DNA of 64,000 bases from Photobacterium proteolyticum (GCF_001939735.1 NZ_MJIL01000069.1:124001-188000), one strand, 5' to 3'; shown: positions 27,259 through 37,193, counted from the first letter of the stretch. Translations and numbers: made by a program. The notes: generated from the letters alone by a model not told the origin.

Positions 27259-27277
27259 CTAAATGATAACCATTATC
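27259..27277. promoter_or_regulatory. Fur operator
   Basis: CTAAATGATAACCATTATC matches 15 of 19 positions of the Fur consensus (GATAATGATAATCATTATC), including the whole central TGATAA and CATTATC. It lies between the divergently read membrane-protein start (27222) and the 3' end of the DUF1499 gene, so it can serve only the membrane protein. Confidence 0.8.
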
Positions 27278-27318
27278 AAGTTGTGCTTGTGATTAATTGT
27301 CTGTTATATAACTTGGAT

Positions 27319-27765
27319 CTAGTTTTTCAGGTACTCTGCGTCTGCCAGTCGGGTCCGAAAAAGTTCAGCCCGCTCGCGGTTGACGCCGAAGTCGGAATAG
27401 CCAGTACGGGACTCTGAGCGAACAATAAGCTCTTCGCCGTCTAGCCTGAGTTCGAAATCATCTACAAAACCAAAGACTTTGCTGCGGCATTCTACCCGGA
27501 TGTAGTGTTCGCTTTGCTGCCCCAGGCTGGCGCCGGGAAGCGAAAGGGCTATCTTTTGGATAGCTTCCCAGTTATTTATGCCTTGCTGGTTAAGCCGGAA
27601 CCTGGACAGGCTAAAGTCTGGCCGGGTTTCGATAGTCGACACGCAGTTCGGCTTTTCCTCGCAGGGCTCAAGACTACGGTCCGAGAATACCAGCGTCTCA
27701 TTGTCAGCATTCGAGCATCCGGCGAGCACCAAGCTTGGCAATAATAAGAGTAGTGGCTTAGTCAT
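27319..27765 (-). CDS. DUF1499 domain lipoprotein
   Basis: 148 residues. The lipobox LVLAGC puts the lipidated cysteine at 17. The DUF1499 landmarks CEEKPNCVSTIE and VRSESRTGYSDFGVNRERAE are present. Function unknown; the protein should be attached to the envelope. It is separated from the Fur-linked gene by about 100 bp and is probably transcribed from its own promoter after the DUF2956 gene. Confidence 0.85.
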   Translation of the reverse strand: MTKPLLLLLPSLVLAGCSNADNETLVFSDRSLEPCEEKPNCVSTIETRPDFSLSRFRLNQQGINNWEAIQKIALSLPGASLGQQSEHYIRVECRSKVFGFVDDFELRLDGEELIVRSESRTGYSDFGVNRERAELFRTRLADAEYLKN

Positions 27766-27827
27766 ATTGCAGTCCTTTGTCTGAGGCGTGTGCCGCCGAT
27801 TAGTGGAAGTTATTAGTATTCCTTGGG

Positions 27828-28175
27828 TTATCGCATCAAGTAAGCGGCGAAGCCTCCCCAGGAGAGAACAAGCAGTAACCAGGGCAGCCAGTGATGTTTA
27901 TAGGTAACTTGGGATTCGATAGTTGTCGTCACTTCTTGCTCTGGTTGCTCTGGCTGGGCCTGTTTGCTTTTCACTTGTTTTTTGCGCAGTTTGTCTCTTT
28001 CCCGGGCTTTGGCCTTCTGTTGCTTTTTATACAGCTCAATACCCTTTTGGATCCCCTGGGCGATAAGTTTGGTTTGCTCTTTAGTCTGACCGGGTTTTTG
28101 TGTGGCGCGGGCAATTTTCAGTGCCTCGGCCTGAGTTTCCGGCGACGGTGCGGCTTGCTGTGTGGTTTTGCTCAT
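27828..28175 (-). CDS. DUF2956 family protein
   Basis: 115 residues from ATG 28175 (an ATG two codons earlier is possible). The N-terminal segment ETQAEALKIARATQKPGQ and KLIAQGIQKGIELYKKQQK are DUF2956 hallmarks; a basic coiled stretch follows, and a C-terminal membrane helix (about 97-113) ends the protein. It should be tail-anchored in the inner membrane with a charged cytoplasmic part. No function is known. Confidence 0.83.
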   Translation of the reverse strand: MSKTTQQAAPSPETQAEALKIARATQKPGQTKEQTKLIAQGIQKGIELYKKQQKAKARERDKLRKKQVKSKQAQPEQPEQEVTTTIESQVTYKHHWLPWLLLVLSWGGFAAYLMR

Positions 28176-28643
28176 AGTCATTCCGTAGAAGGTCTGATAA
28201 TCAGTCGGTTATAAGTAATTATACCTTGCTACTGTGGGGTTGAAAGAGCTGGATATACATAAAAAAACATTAACAATGTAGGAATATTTCAACATGTGAA
28301 TAACGTGGTGTGTTTTCTTTAATAATGTATTTACACCTGTAAGAGGTTGATAATTATATATTTGATAAGGGTTTTTATAGATTGCACCCTCGCCTTAATA
28401 CCTTAGGGGTAGTGTAATAAAGTGTAGGAAAATACGATTTTTATTACCAAAATCGTGATCTTGGCTACAAGATGAACAATTGATAAGTGCGTTAAAGCAC
28501 AGAATTAAACACTGTAGGGTTGTGATTGGGGCGAGATGAATTATCGTGTCTGCATAATATTCTGACGTGCTACTTTGTTGACGGTTGAAATCAATCGGCT
28601 GAGCCTCCATTGCATATAGATAACAGGCGAATGGGGAAACAGT
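28176..28643. other. AT-rich divergent intergenic region
   Basis: About 470 bp between DUF2956 and DUF2919 genes. It contains a small perfect hairpin (ACGATTTT / AAAATCGT, 28434-28456) but no recognisable operator or gene. ORFs on either strand here lack ribosome sites. It probably holds two promoters. Confidence 0.4.
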
Positions 28644-29105
28644 TTGCTCTATCCGATTGATGCATATGACAAGCACGGTTTGTTAAAACCTTCAGCTATG
28701 CTCTGGCTGACACTGGCATTTAGCGCCAAGGCGTGGGTCGTGTTTATTATGGCGGGCGCAAGCCGGGAGCAAGGGGCGCAAATCCTCGAGGTTTTATATC
28801 CGTTGCGGGATAACTTGTATTTCGCAATGGCAACAGGGTTACCTGCATTACTGATAATGTGGTTAACCGGACAACGATACAAAAATAAAAAACTAATAAA
28901 TACACTGTGGCAGTACGGTAAGACCATCTTGCTCGCTGCCTACATGACAGATTGTGCTTTGCAAGTGTATCAACTTTCTCTTAGTGATGGTGCTTTCAGC
29001 TGGACCCAGGCAGTTAACTTGTTACTGACATTGTGGTTAGGCGCTTATATAGCTCGGAGCACCCGGGTCAGGAATACATTTGCGGATAAGCCCTTGGAGA
29101 GGTAA
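28644..29105 (+). CDS. DUF2919 (YfeZ-like) inner membrane protein
   Basis: 153 residues from TTG 28644. The unusual start is supported by GGGGA six bases upstream, by the lack of any other in-frame start, and by the family N-terminus (YxxxxYDKHGLLKPSAMLWL). About four membrane helices and the motif VVFIMAGASREQG are DUF2919/YfeZ features. Function unknown. In E. coli yfeZ is next to yfeX; a yfeX-like gene lies 2.2 kb downstream here. Five bp separate it from the next gene. Confidence 0.85.
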   Translation: MLYPIDAYDKHGLLKPSAMLWLTLAFSAKAWVVFIMAGASREQGAQILEVLYPLRDNLYFAMATGLPALLIMWLTGQRYKNKKLINTLWQYGKTILLAAYMTDCALQVYQLSLSDGAFSWTQAVNLLLTLWLGAYIARSTRVRNTFADKPLER

Positions 29106-29110
29106 AGCAA

Positions 29111-29515
29111 ATGAATGATTGGAGTAAAGGCCTGGTTCTTTTCAGCGCCTTCTTGAGCCCTCTGGCGATGGCAGACTGGCTATTGGATGTTAACTTTGAA
29201 TTCTCAACCGCCGGCAATACGCAAACAGTGAATACCTCGCTGTCTCTGTTGCCTGGCGAAGAAACGGTCTTTTTTGGCACGACGAATGAAAGCAGCACCC
29301 CGCGAGAGTTGGTGGGCAGTGCCGAGTTGCTCGAAGTTTCGGCTGACGAAGTAAAGATAGCCTTTAAGGTGCAGGAGAGACTTGATGACGGTGCTTGGCG
29401 GACACTGATCTCGCCGACATTGTCGACCGGGCTGAATTCGCCGGCATCGTTTGAAACAGTTGACGGTGATGCCGACGAACAAGTTAAGCTTCAGGTAGAA
29501 GTCACATCGGTTTGA
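29111..29515 (+). CDS. Secreted protein of unknown function
   Basis: 134 residues with a signal peptide (about 1-21, cleaved at SPLAMA before DWLLDVNFEF). The mature part is acidic, rich in beta-prone stretches and has no cysteine, suiting a small periplasmic beta protein. GAGAGG lies 6 bp before the ATG and the preceding gene ends 5 bp upstream, so it is co-transcribed with the DUF2919 gene. I do not recognise it. Confidence 0.7.
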   Translation: MNDWSKGLVLFSAFLSPLAMADWLLDVNFEFSTAGNTQTVNTSLSLLPGEETVFFGTTNESSTPRELVGSAELLEVSADEVKIAFKVQERLDDGAWRTLISPTLSTGLNSPASFETVDGDADEQVKLQVEVTSV

Positions 29516-29534
29516 TAGCTGTTGGCTGTTTGAA

Positions 29535-31133
29535 CTACACAGTTTCAAAGCGCTCCTTCTGGGAGCGTCTTTTATTTTGGTACATGATATTGTCTGCGCG
29601 GGACAGGAAGTAGTCGGGGGTATCACCCTGGCGGTAGAAGGTGATCCCCACGCTGGCACCGATTTGGATTTTGTGGGGGCCAACGGTAAATTTTTTGCGG
29701 GCAACCGATGAAATCTCTTCCACCAGCTCTCTGGCATCGCTTTCGGAAGTAGTATTTAGCAAAATCACAAACTCATCACCCGCGAGCCGGGCAAAAAAGC
29801 TTTGTCCGTCAGTGAGCAAAGCGTCAACACGAAAACAAAACTGCTGTAGCACCCGGTCGCCGGCATGGTGCCCGTAGGTATCATTGACCCGCTTGAAATC
29901 ATCAAGATCGATAAATAGCAAAGCCGGGTTGGCTTGTTGCGGCTTGATCCCGTTGACGACGCGATGTAGCTCTTCGATCAGGGCATAACGGTTGGCAATA
30001 CCGGTCAGGGTATCTTTTCTGGCCATCTCCTCGGCTTTCTTTTCTGCCTCTATCCGTCGAGAAATTTCAAGTTTGAGCTGGCGGTTGACATAAGAGAAGT
30101 ACCCGGCAGCCAACGATGTGACGAACAGCAGCAGTGCTCCCAGCTGTATCCACAGTTTAATGTCTTGCCAGGTGAGTTCGGTACGGAGTGGATAGAGGAA
30201 GTGGCTGTCTATGGCTGTGTTGGGGATGATATTGAGTTTGGCCAGCTCGTCCGCGATAGTTTGCCAGCGGTTGGGGTTCATATGACCAATTTCGATTAGC
30301 TCGGGCATGATCAGCTGTGCTGCCGTTTCCAGCTCGTAAGCCAGGTTTGCCCGGGATTTCTGAGGGTGGTAATGCTGCTCTATAATATCGAGGGTCTCCT
30401 CAATATGGGTGAGCGCATAATACCAGCCTTGCAGGCTGGCGCTGAGAAAGCGTTCAACGGTTTCTGGGTTGCTTTCGGCAAAGCCCTGGTGGGTAAAGAT
30501 CACATCGCTATAAAAATTAATCCCGTACTCAGCAGGACTGAATATCAGAGCTTGTTCACCGTGCTCTTGCAAATAGAACGGCTCGTTGGTGAGGTAGCCG
30601 TTAAAGACATCAACTTGATCGCTGAGTAAATCATCGATATTGGCGGAAGTTGTTACCTGTTCAAGATCAGACAGCGCGATGTTATTGCGAGATAGTAGTA
30701 CAATTAGCTCTGCATCCTCGGTTCCCGAGAACATCATCACTCGTTTACCGACTAAATCATGAATAGTTTGAATGTCACGGTTGGCTTTGGCGACGAGAAC
30801 TGACGGGGAGTTCTGGAAAATGGCTGCGAGGGCCGTGAGAGGAAAGCCGTGTCCGTAGGCGACGAGTACTTCGGTATTGCCGACACCAAACTCTGCTTTT
30901 CTATCTAGCACCTCCTTGATAGGGACTTTATTGTTGCCGCCAGCTTTAATGGATACATCCAGCCCGGCGTCGTGATAGAAGCCTTTTTCCTTTGCCATAT
31001 AAAACCCGGCAAACTGTGCCTGATGCAACCAGCGCAATTGCAGTGAGACACTTTCGAGTGCCGCTGCAGGCATCGCCAGTATCATCAGATATACGGAGAT
31101 AAGCAGAGATAGAATCTTTTTCACAATATGCAA
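29535..31133 (-). CDS. Diguanylate cyclase with periplasmic NMT1/THI5-like sensor domain
   Basis: 532 residues: signal sequence (about 1-25), a periplasmic solute-binding-protein domain of the NMT1/THI5/SsuA type (about 28-315; LRWLHQAQFAGFYMAKEKGF is its signature), one membrane helix (about 331-349), then a GGDEF domain (about 370-528). The active-site motif reads AGDEF (451-455) instead of GGDEF; with Asp and Glu kept, activity is plausible. The sensor domain resembles binding proteins for pyrimidine precursors and sulfonates, so a ligand of that kind may control c-di-GMP synthesis. Transcribed alone. Confidence 0.88.
   Translation of the reverse strand: MHIVKKILSLLISVYLMILAMPAAALESVSLQLRWLHQAQFAGFYMAKEKGFYHDAGLDVSIKAGGNNKVPIKEVLDRKAEFGVGNTEVLVAYGHGFPLTALAAIFQNSPSVLVAKANRDIQTIHDLVGKRVMMFSGTEDAELIVLLSRNNIALSDLEQVTTSANIDDLLSDQVDVFNGYLTNEPFYLQEHGEQALIFSPAEYGINFYSDVIFTHQGFAESNPETVERFLSASLQGWYYALTHIEETLDIIEQHYHPQKSRANLAYELETAAQLIMPELIEIGHMNPNRWQTIADELAKLNIIPNTAIDSHFLYPLRTELTWQDIKLWIQLGALLLFVTSLAAGYFSYVNRQLKLEISRRIEAEKKAEEMARKDTLTGIANRYALIEELHRVVNGIKPQQANPALLFIDLDDFKRVNDTYGHHAGDRVLQQFCFRVDALLTDGQSFFARLAGDEFVILLNTTSESDARELVEEISSVARKKFTVGPHKIQIGASVGITFYRQGDTPDYFLSRADNIMYQNKRRSQKERFETV
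29549..29575 (+). terminator. Terminator inside the 3' end of the convergent GGDEF gene
   Basis: CGCTCC-TTCTG-GGAGCG (29551-29567) is followed by TCTTTTATTTT. It would end the plus-strand DUF2919 unit, although its bases also code for the last residues of the minus-strand gene. Confidence 0.65.
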
Positions 31134-31291
31134 CTGCTGGTTTATTTGTCCGGAGCCAATTTTGGTGAACTAACGTGGTGAAGTAAAGAGGGGATGTGAT
31201 TTATTGAGAGCAATGACCATGATCAATTTCGGGCTATAGAAGCGCGATAAAATCAAACGTTTTTTGAATATTGGCTAATTAGGAGAATAAT

Positions 31292-32188
31292 ATGGCTATC
31301 GCACAACCTGCAATCTTGCCGGAAGCCGGCCCTTTTGCCCTGTATGTCGTTATGAAGATTGTAGGAGATAAGCGAGCGGTTATTCAGCAGTGTCAGGGCC
31401 TTCACCAGAGCCTGGCGTCGTTGAATGAACAGCAGGCTGACGCAAACTTGCGTGCAAGTATCGCTTTTGGCAAGTCCTTCTGGCAATCCCTCGATAAGGG
31501 AACTCCTGCTGAGTTCGACGATTTTCGTCCCTTGGGTGGGGGCGAGGTAACGGCTCCGGCTACCGGTGGCGATCTTCTTCTGCATGTGAATTCCAGCCGC
31601 CATGACTTGAATTTCTATGTACTGCGTCAGTTCTTGCAGCCGGTTGCTGACGCTGTAGAAGTACTTGATGAGACCTATGGTTACAAGTACCTGGATTCCC
31701 GTGATATGACTGACTTTATTGATGGCACGGAAAACCCGAAAACCCTGGAGTCGCGCGGTGATGTTGCACTGATCAAAGAGGGCGATTTTGCCGGCGGTAG
31801 CTTTGTGATGGTCCAGCGCTTTGTTCACAACCTACCGGCGTGGCACCGTCTTGGTGTCGAGGCTCAGGAAAAGGTGATTGGCCGTACCAAGCCAGATTCC
31901 ATTGAGCTGGACGATGTACCGGCAAACTCTCACGTCGGCCGTGTCGACATAAAGGAAGAGGGCAAGGGCCTTAAGATCGTACGCCACAGCCTGCCGTATG
32001 GCACGGTGACCGGTGATCACGGATTGTTGTTTATCGCCTATTGCCACACCCAGCATAACTTTAATGCGATGTTGGAGAGTATGTACGGCGAAACGGACGG
32101 TAAGACAGATACGATGTTACGGTTTACGAAAGCCGTGTCGGGTGCCTACTTCTTCGCCCCGTCGGTCGAGATGCTGGAAAGTTTATAG
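31292..32188 (+). CDS. yfeX: DyP-type peroxidase YfeX
   Basis: 298 residues, as in YfeX. Distal Asp144 and Asn148 lie in DFIDGTENPKTLE, His214 (VPANSHVGR) is the expected proximal heme ligand, and Arg231 (KIVRHSLPYG) the distal arginine. A heme peroxidase with broad dye/porphyrinogen activity; in E. coli it was suggested to act on heme or porphyrinogens in the cytoplasm. No signal peptide. AGGAG lies about 8 bp before the ATG. Confidence 0.93.
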   Translation: MAIAQPAILPEAGPFALYVVMKIVGDKRAVIQQCQGLHQSLASLNEQQADANLRASIAFGKSFWQSLDKGTPAEFDDFRPLGGGEVTAPATGGDLLLHVNSSRHDLNFYVLRQFLQPVADAVEVLDETYGYKYLDSRDMTDFIDGTENPKTLESRGDVALIKEGDFAGGSFVMVQRFVHNLPAWHRLGVEAQEKVIGRTKPDSIELDDVPANSHVGRVDIKEEGKGLKIVRHSLPYGTVTGDHGLLFIAYCHTQHNFNAMLESMYGETDGKTDTMLRFTKAVSGAYFFAPSVEMLESL

Positions 32189-32200
32189 AAGGGACGAGAC

Positions 32201-32227
32201 CCTAGTTTCTTGGAACCAGGAGCTAGG
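32201..32227. repeat. CTAG-type palindromic hairpin after yfeX
   Basis: CCTAG (32201-32205) pairs with CTAGG (32223-32227), and inner bases TCTTGG/CCAGGA extend the stem with one G-U pair. The motif CCTAGTTTCTTGG is similar to CCTAGTTCCTCG near 53894. It may be a dispersed short palindrome of this genome. Confidence 0.4.
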
Positions 32228-32252
32228 AACGATTACCTTGAATTAAAACATA

Positions 32253-32283
32253 AAAAAACGCAGCCCTTAGGCTGCGTTTTTTA
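32253..32283. terminator. Bidirectional terminator between yfeX and crr
   Basis: AAAAAACGCAGCC / GGCTGCGTTTTTT is a strong A/T-flanked stem between convergent genes and can act for both. Confidence 0.9.
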
Positions 32284-32299
32284 CAAAGACCAAATAGCC

Positions 32300-32809
32300 T
32301 TACTTTTTGATGCGTAGTACTGGAGTTTCACCCACAGTAGTTGCACCAGAAAGCTTGTTTAGCTCTTTGATTTCGTCCATGTTAGAGATAACAACAGGAG
32401 TCAGAGTTGATTTCGCTTTCTCTTCTAGAAGAGCTAGGTCGAATTCGATGACTGTGTCGCCAGCTTTAACAGTTTGGCCTTCCTCGGCGATACGAGTGAA
32501 TCCTTCACCTTTCAGTTCAACTGTGTCGATACCGAAGTGAACGAATAGTTCGATACCATCGTCGGACTCAATAGAGAAAGCGTGGTTAGTTTCAAAGATC
32601 TTGCCGATAGTACCGTTTACTGGTGCAACCATTTTGTTGCCAGCAGGTTTGATAGCGATACCATCACCAACGATTTTCTCTGCGAAAACAACATCTGGCA
32701 CATCTTCGATGTTTACGATTTCACCAGAAAGTGGCGCAATAATCTCGATTGCACCAGCTTCGTTGTTGTCATCAGAAACCAGCTTCTTCAATTTGTCAAA
32801 CAGACCCAT
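32300..32809 (-). CDS. crr: PTS glucose-specific EIIA component
   Basis: 169 residues, the usual length. His91 ([12 protein letters not shown]) is the phosphorylated histidine and His76 (TNHAFSIES) its catalytic neighbour. EIIA-Glc carries phosphate from HPr to sugar EIIBC proteins and, when unphosphorylated, inhibits non-PTS uptake and binds FrsA; when phosphorylated, it stimulates adenylate cyclase. Last gene of ptsH-ptsI-crr, 40 bp after ptsI. Confidence 0.98.
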   Translation of the reverse strand: MGLFDKLKKLVSDDNNEAGAIEIIAPLSGEIVNIEDVPDVVFAEKIVGDGIAIKPAGNKMVAPVNGTIGKIFETNHAFSIESDDGIELFVHFGIDTVELKGEGFTRIAEEGQTVKAGDTVIEFDLALLEEKAKSTLTPVVISNMDEIKELNKLSGATTVGETPVLRIKK

Positions 32810-32849
32810 ATCGTTGCTCCTAAGCGTTGTTATTCTATCTGCAGCTATA

Positions 32850-34577
32850 TTAGCAGATGGTCTTTTCTGCGATGAATTTTTCTACGTGTGCTTCGATTTC
32901 AGCTGCTGTTGGCATCGCAAGCGCTTGTTCTGCCATAGCTTTAACATCAGCAAAGTTAGCGTTTCGGATAACTTTCTTAATGCGTGGAATTGAAATCCCG
33001 CTCATGCTGAATTCGTCCAGCCCCATACCTAGTAGCAATAGGGTAGCACGTTCGTCACCAGCAAGCTCGCCACACATACCTGTCCACTTACCTTCTTTGT
33101 GAGAAGCATCAATTACTTGCTTAATCACATTCAGTACAGCGGGTGATAGCGGGTTATACAAGTGAGAAATCAGCTCATTACCACGGTCAACTGCAAGAGT
33201 ATACTGGGTTAAGTCGTTAGTACCAATACTAAAGAAGGCAACTTCTTTAGCCAGGTGGTGAGCAATTGCTGCAGCAGCCGGTGTTTCAACCATTACACCG
33301 ATTTCAATATTTTCATCGAATGCCAGGCCTTCAGCACGAAGCTCTGCTTTGTATTCTTCGATAGCCGCTTTCAGTTCACGGATTTCCTCAACAGAGATAA
33401 TCATCGGGAACATGATGCGGATCTTGCCGTGAGCAGATGCACGCAGGATTCCGCGTAGCTGGTCACGTAGGATTTCACGGCGATCCAGGCTGATGCGAAC
33501 GGCACGCCAGCCCAGGAATGGGTTCATTTCTTTTGGTAGATCCAGGTACGGCAGATCTTTGTCACCACCGATATCCATGGTACGGATGATCACTGGCTCG
33601 CCATGCATGGCTTCGGCAACTTCTTTATATGCCTGGTACTGCTCTTCTTCAGTCGGAAGGGCATCGCGATCCATGAACAGGAATTCGGTACGGTACAGAC
33701 CAACGCCTTCACCGCCGTTGCGGTTTATGCCGTCACAGTCTTTGACTGTGCCGATGTTGCCGCATACTTCAACCTGCTTGCCGTCAAGCGTGATTGCCGG
33801 AAGATCTTTCAGCTTCGCCAGCTCTTCTTTCTCTGCAATGTGCGCGTCACGGATTGCTTTGAATTTGGTTAGCTCTTCTTCGCTAGGATTGATAACAACC
33901 TGATTGTTGATTGCATCAAGAATCAGCATGTCGCCGTTCTTAACCTGAGCGGTAATATCGTTGGTACCTACGATAGCAGGTAGCTCTAGAGAACGTGCCA
34001 TGATAGAGGTGTGCGAAGTACGGCCACCGATATCAGTAATGAAGCCCAGTACGTAATCCAGGTTGATTTGCGCAGTTTCTGAAGGTGTCAGATCGTTGGC
34101 AACCAGAATGACTTCTTCGTTGATAGCGCTTAGGTTAACGATGTTGATACCCAGTGCGTTCTTGACGAAACGGCTACCGATATCACGGATATCCGTCGCA
34201 CGCTCTTTCAGGTACTCATCATCGAGAGATTCGAGTGTCGCAGCCTGCTCTTCGATCACAGAGTGAATAGCAAGAGCGGCACAAGCATTGTTTTCTTTAA
34301 TGAAGGCTATGATTTCTTCTTCAAGCTCTTCATCTTCCAGCAACATAATGTGGCCTTCAAAGATTGCTTCCTTCTCTTCACCGAAGGTTGCAAGTGCTTT
34401 TTCTTTGATTACTTCTAGTTGCTCAGAAGATTTTTTTCGAGCATCGAAGAAACGCTGAACTTCGTTTTCGATTTGGTCTGCAGCAATGGGAGCCTTGTTG
34501 AGAACAATCTCTTCTTCCTGCAGCAGTAGTGCTTTACCAAATGCAATACCAGGAGATGCCAGGATACCTGAAATCAT
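32850..34577 (-). CDS. ptsI: PTS enzyme I (phosphoenolpyruvate-protein phosphotransferase)
   Basis: 575 residues, same length as in E. coli. The phospho-His189 sits in [14 protein letters not shown]-terminal HPr-binding helices and a C-terminal TIM barrel with PEP-binding motifs ([38 protein letters not shown]) are all present. It starts the phosphorelay by taking phosphate from PEP and giving it to HPr. Middle gene of the pts operon, 55 bp after ptsH. Confidence 0.98.
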   Translation of the reverse strand: MISGILASPGIAFGKALLLQEEEIVLNKAPIAADQIENEVQRFFDARKKSSEQLEVIKEKALATFGEEKEAIFEGHIMLLEDEELEEEIIAFIKENNACAALAIHSVIEEQAATLESLDDEYLKERATDIRDIGSRFVKNALGINIVNLSAINEEVILVANDLTPSETAQINLDYVLGFITDIGGRTSHTSIMARSLELPAIVGTNDITAQVKNGDMLILDAINNQVVINPSEEELTKFKAIRDAHIAEKEELAKLKDLPAITLDGKQVEVCGNIGTVKDCDGINRNGGEGVGLYRTEFLFMDRDALPTEEEQYQAYKEVAEAMHGEPVIIRTMDIGGDKDLPYLDLPKEMNPFLGWRAVRISLDRREILRDQLRGILRASAHGKIRIMFPMIISVEEIRELKAAIEEYKAELRAEGLAFDENIEIGVMVETPAAAAIAHHLAKEVAFFSIGTNDLTQYTLAVDRGNELISHLYNPLSPAVLNVIKQVIDASHKEGKWTGMCGELAGDERATLLLLGMGLDEFSMSGISIPRIKKVIRNANFADVKAMAEQALAMPTAAEIEAHVEKFIAEKTIC

Positions 34578-34632
34578 AGCCTTACCTTAAATTGACTAAA
34601 AACTAGGGGAAGTAGTAATAAACAACTGCAGA

Positions 34633-34890
34633 TTAGTGCAGTGTGTCCATTAGTGCTACAAGGTGATCTACAGCTGCTTGTGCCTGAGCACCTTCTGCTG
34701 AGATAGTCACAACTGTGCCTTTAACCAGACCTAGAGTTTGTAGTTTGAACAGGCTCTTAGCGCTTGCGCTCTTACCGTTAGAAGTCACTGTGATGTCAGC
34801 ATCGAAAGTTTTTGCTTCTTTTACGAACTGAGCTGCCGGACGAGTGTGTAGACCGTTTTCTGCAGTGATTTCAACTTGCTTCTGATACAT
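34633..34890 (-). CDS. ptsH: PTS phosphocarrier protein HPr
   Basis: 85 residues. Phospho-His15 lies in [10 protein letters not shown], and Ser46 in [13 protein letters not shown]. HPr relays phosphate from enzyme I to the EIIA proteins. First gene of the pts operon; its promoter must lie in the AT-rich 315-bp gap toward cysK. Confidence 0.98.
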   Translation of the reverse strand: MYQKQVEITAENGLHTRPAAQFVKEAKTFDADITVTSNGKSASAKSLFKLQTLGLVKGTVVTISAEGAQAQAAVDHLVALMDTLH

Positions 34891-35206
34891 TTTTTCACCC
34901 CGATGTAGATATAGTATTTATTTAATATTAACGTAACTGAAAGAAAGCTTAACGTGGATAACGTATGCTTGCTAACTGGGAGTATAAACTACCCAACAGT
35001 TCGGCGTTTTAGCTTAATCCAAGTCAACTTTTAGTGACATTATTGGTTTACAAGCCCCAAAAAGGTCGATTTTTTGACCTTTTATTTCGACGCTAAAAAT
35101 AAAACGCAACGGATTTATATTAAAGCTAAGTTCAAAATGCAACAAAAAAGCCCCCTCAAGGGGGGCTTTTAGGCAGCAATTATCAATCTATCATTATAAA
35201 ATGTGA
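34891..35206 (-). other. ptsH upstream region with a terminator-like hairpin
   Basis: AT-rich gap. The stem AAAAGGTC / GACCTTTT (35060-35067, 35076-35083) with an 8-nt loop is flanked by A and T runs. Together with the cysK terminator it separates cysK from ptsH. I could not assign promoter hexamers or a CRP site with confidence. Confidence 0.4.
35144..35170 (-). terminator. Terminator of cysK
   Basis: AAAAGCCCCC-TCAA-GGGGGCTTTT is a perfect stem with A/T flanks directly after the cysK stop on the minus strand. Confidence 0.92.
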
Positions 35207-36175
35207 TCACTGTTGGGTTTCTTTTTCCGTAAAGATACCCGCAAAGAGTGCCGTTGACAGGTAACGCTCACCTGAGCTAGGTAGCACTGCAACAATGTTT
35301 TTTCCTGCAAATTCCGGACGCTCGGCGATGCGGTTGGCAGCCACAATGGCAGCACCTGAAGAAATACCGGCAAGAATGCCTTCTTCTTCCATCAGACGGC
35401 GAGCCATTTCAATCGCATCCTCGGAACTTACACGCTCGACTTCGTCAATCAGAGCGAGATCCAGGTTGCCAGGAATGAAGCCGGCACCGATACCCTGAAT
35501 CTTGTGCGGAGCCGGTTGTACCTCATCGCCGCTCAGCGTCTGGGTAATAACCGGAGACTCGGAAGGCTCGACAGCAACAGTCGTGATGGCCTTGCCCTTC
35601 TGTTGCTTGATGTAGCGGCTGACACCAGTAAGCGTACCACCGGTACCCACACCCGAAACAAAGACGTCAATTTCACCGTCAGTGGCATCCCATACTTCCG
35701 GGCCAGTGGTCTTTTCATGGACTTCCGGGTTAGCCGGGTTATTGAACTGCTGAAGCAGCAGGTACTTTGACGGATCAGAAGCGACAATCTCTTCTGCTTT
35801 TTCGATCGCCCCTTTCATTCCTTTCGGCGCTTCGGTCAGTACCAGGTTGGCGCCCAGTGCCTTAAGCAGTTTGCGACGCTCCAGGCTCATGCTCTCTGGC
35901 ATGGTCAGAGTCAGCTTGTAGCCACGAGCTGATGCAACAAAAGCAAGGGCAATACCTGTGTTACCACTGGTTGGCTCAACTAGCTCTACCCCTTCTTTTA
36001 AGAGGCCTTTTTTCTCGGCATCCCAAATCATGTTTGCGCCGATACGGCATTTTACGCTGAAGCTAGGGTTGCGAGCCTCAATTTTGGCCAGAACGTTACC
36101 TTTACTTACACGGTTAAGACGAACTAGCGGGGTGTTTCCGATCGTTAGTGAATTATCTTCGTAAATCTTGCTCAT
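35207..36175 (-). CDS. cysK: Cysteine synthase A (O-acetylserine sulfhydrylase)
   Basis: 322 residues from ATG 36175, which has AAGGA nine bases upstream; an in-frame start 16 codons earlier is rejected. PLP-binding Lys42 lies in [11 protein letters not shown], the phosphate loop is [10 protein letters not shown], and [10 protein letters not shown] is the substrate loop. The enzyme makes cysteine from O-acetylserine and sulfide. cysZ is upstream on the same strand (256-bp gap), and both serve sulfur assimilation. Confidence 0.97.
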   Translation of the reverse strand: MSKIYEDNSLTIGNTPLVRLNRVSKGNVLAKIEARNPSFSVKCRIGANMIWDAEKKGLLKEGVELVEPTSGNTGIALAFVASARGYKLTLTMPESMSLERRKLLKALGANLVLTEAPKGMKGAIEKAEEIVASDPSKYLLLQQFNNPANPEVHEKTTGPEVWDATDGEIDVFVSGVGTGGTLTGVSRYIKQQKGKAITTVAVEPSESPVITQTLSGDEVQPAPHKIQGIGAGFIPGNLDLALIDEVERVSSEDAIEMARRLMEEEGILAGISSGAAIVAANRIAERPEFAGKNIVAVLPSSGERYLSTALFAGIFTEKETQQ

Positions 36176-36359
36176 GCTTGTCGTTCCTTCGTGACACGTT
36201 TCAACAAATGACAGATAAAGCATAAACCGTGATTGGCATTTGGAAAGTAATTAATTGTTATATCTTATTGTTATATAAGATGGGGTGTTCAAGAAGTCAG
36301 CATTCTATGCTTTGAAGGCAAGGTTGGCGGCCACTCGGCGCTATGAGGTGCGACAGGGG

Positions 36360-36393
36360 GATGAATAAACAGCGGGAGCTTATGCTCCCGCTG
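36360..36393 (-). terminator. Probable terminator of cysZ
   Basis: The perfect 10-bp stem CAGCGGGAGC / GCTCCCGCTG (36370-36379, 36384-36393) has a TTAT loop and a weak T-rich tail on the minus strand, 39 bp past the cysZ stop. Confidence 0.7.
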
Positions 36394-36431
36394 CCTGCTG
36401 GTAACTATAACTTGCTGGTTACGTTATACAG

Positions 36432-37193
36432 CTAGTAAAGCTTGTATTGTGTGCGGTAGTTATCAACCCACATGGCGGTGGCACCACAAACAGCAATAGG
36501 CATTACCACAAGGTTGAGCAGCGGTGTCATGGTGAAGAGCATGACCAGGCTACCAAAGCTGATGGATTTTCCGCGCTTTTCTTTCAGCGCGTCGCGCATC
36601 GTGGTGAACGGCACCTTGTGATTGTCAAACGGATAGTCGGCATACTGGATGCTCATCATCCAGGCACTGAACAGGAACCATAGTACCGGGCCGACAGTCT
36701 GGCCGATGGCGGGGATCCATAGCAGGATAAATAGGCCGATAGCCTTTGGTAGGTAGTATTTCAACTTGATCCATTCTCGGTTCATGATCCGCGGCAGATC
36801 TTTGAGAATATCTTTTAAACCGGCATCCGGGGTTGGCTCGCCGGTCAGCTTGGCCTCAAGGTGTTCGGCCAGAAGTCCGTTGAACGGGGCGGCTATCCAG
36901 TTGGCAATGGTACTGAAAAAATAGGAGAAGGTGACTAAAGCGGCAACGGCCAGGAGTGGCCATAGCAAATAAGACAGCCAGTCGAGCCATTGCGGCAGAT
37001 AGGCCATCCAACCGTTGATCCAGTCACTCAGCTGACTCAACACAAAACTAAATGCGCTGCCGAATAGAATAATATTCACCAGCAGCGGCAAAATGACGAA
37101 GCGGCGGGTACCTGGTTGCATCGCTAGCGACATTCCCTTAAAGAAATACCCGGCCCCACTGGCAGGGTTTTGAATGGCTGGTGGTTGTTGCAT
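36432..37193 (-). CDS. cysZ: Sulfate transporter CysZ
   Basis: 253 residues from ATG 37193, chosen because AAGGAGA is 5 bp upstream; longer frames start without such a site. Four or more membrane helices and the family segments [25 protein letters not shown] and the [13 protein letters not shown] loop are typical. CysZ lets sulfate into the cytoplasm for assimilatory reduction. It is divergent from zipA, as in other Vibrionaceae and enteric bacteria, and lies upstream of cysK. Confidence 0.94.
   Translation of the reverse strand: MQQPPAIQNPASGAGYFFKGMSLAMQPGTRRFVILPLLVNIILFGSAFSFVLSQLSDWINGWMAYLPQWLDWLSYLLWPLLAVAALVTFSYFFSTIANWIAAPFNGLLAEHLEAKLTGEPTPDAGLKDILKDLPRIMNREWIKLKYYLPKAIGLFILLWIPAIGQTVGPVLWFLFSAWMMSIQYADYPFDNHKVPFTTMRDALKEKRGKSISFGSLVMLFTMTPLLNLVVMPIAVCGATAMWVDNYRTQYKLY

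Noticed and set aside
28395..28676. 93-codon minus-strand ORF in the DUF2956-DUF2919 gap
   Set aside because: AT-rich random-looking frame overlapping the start of the DUF2919 gene; no ribosome site.
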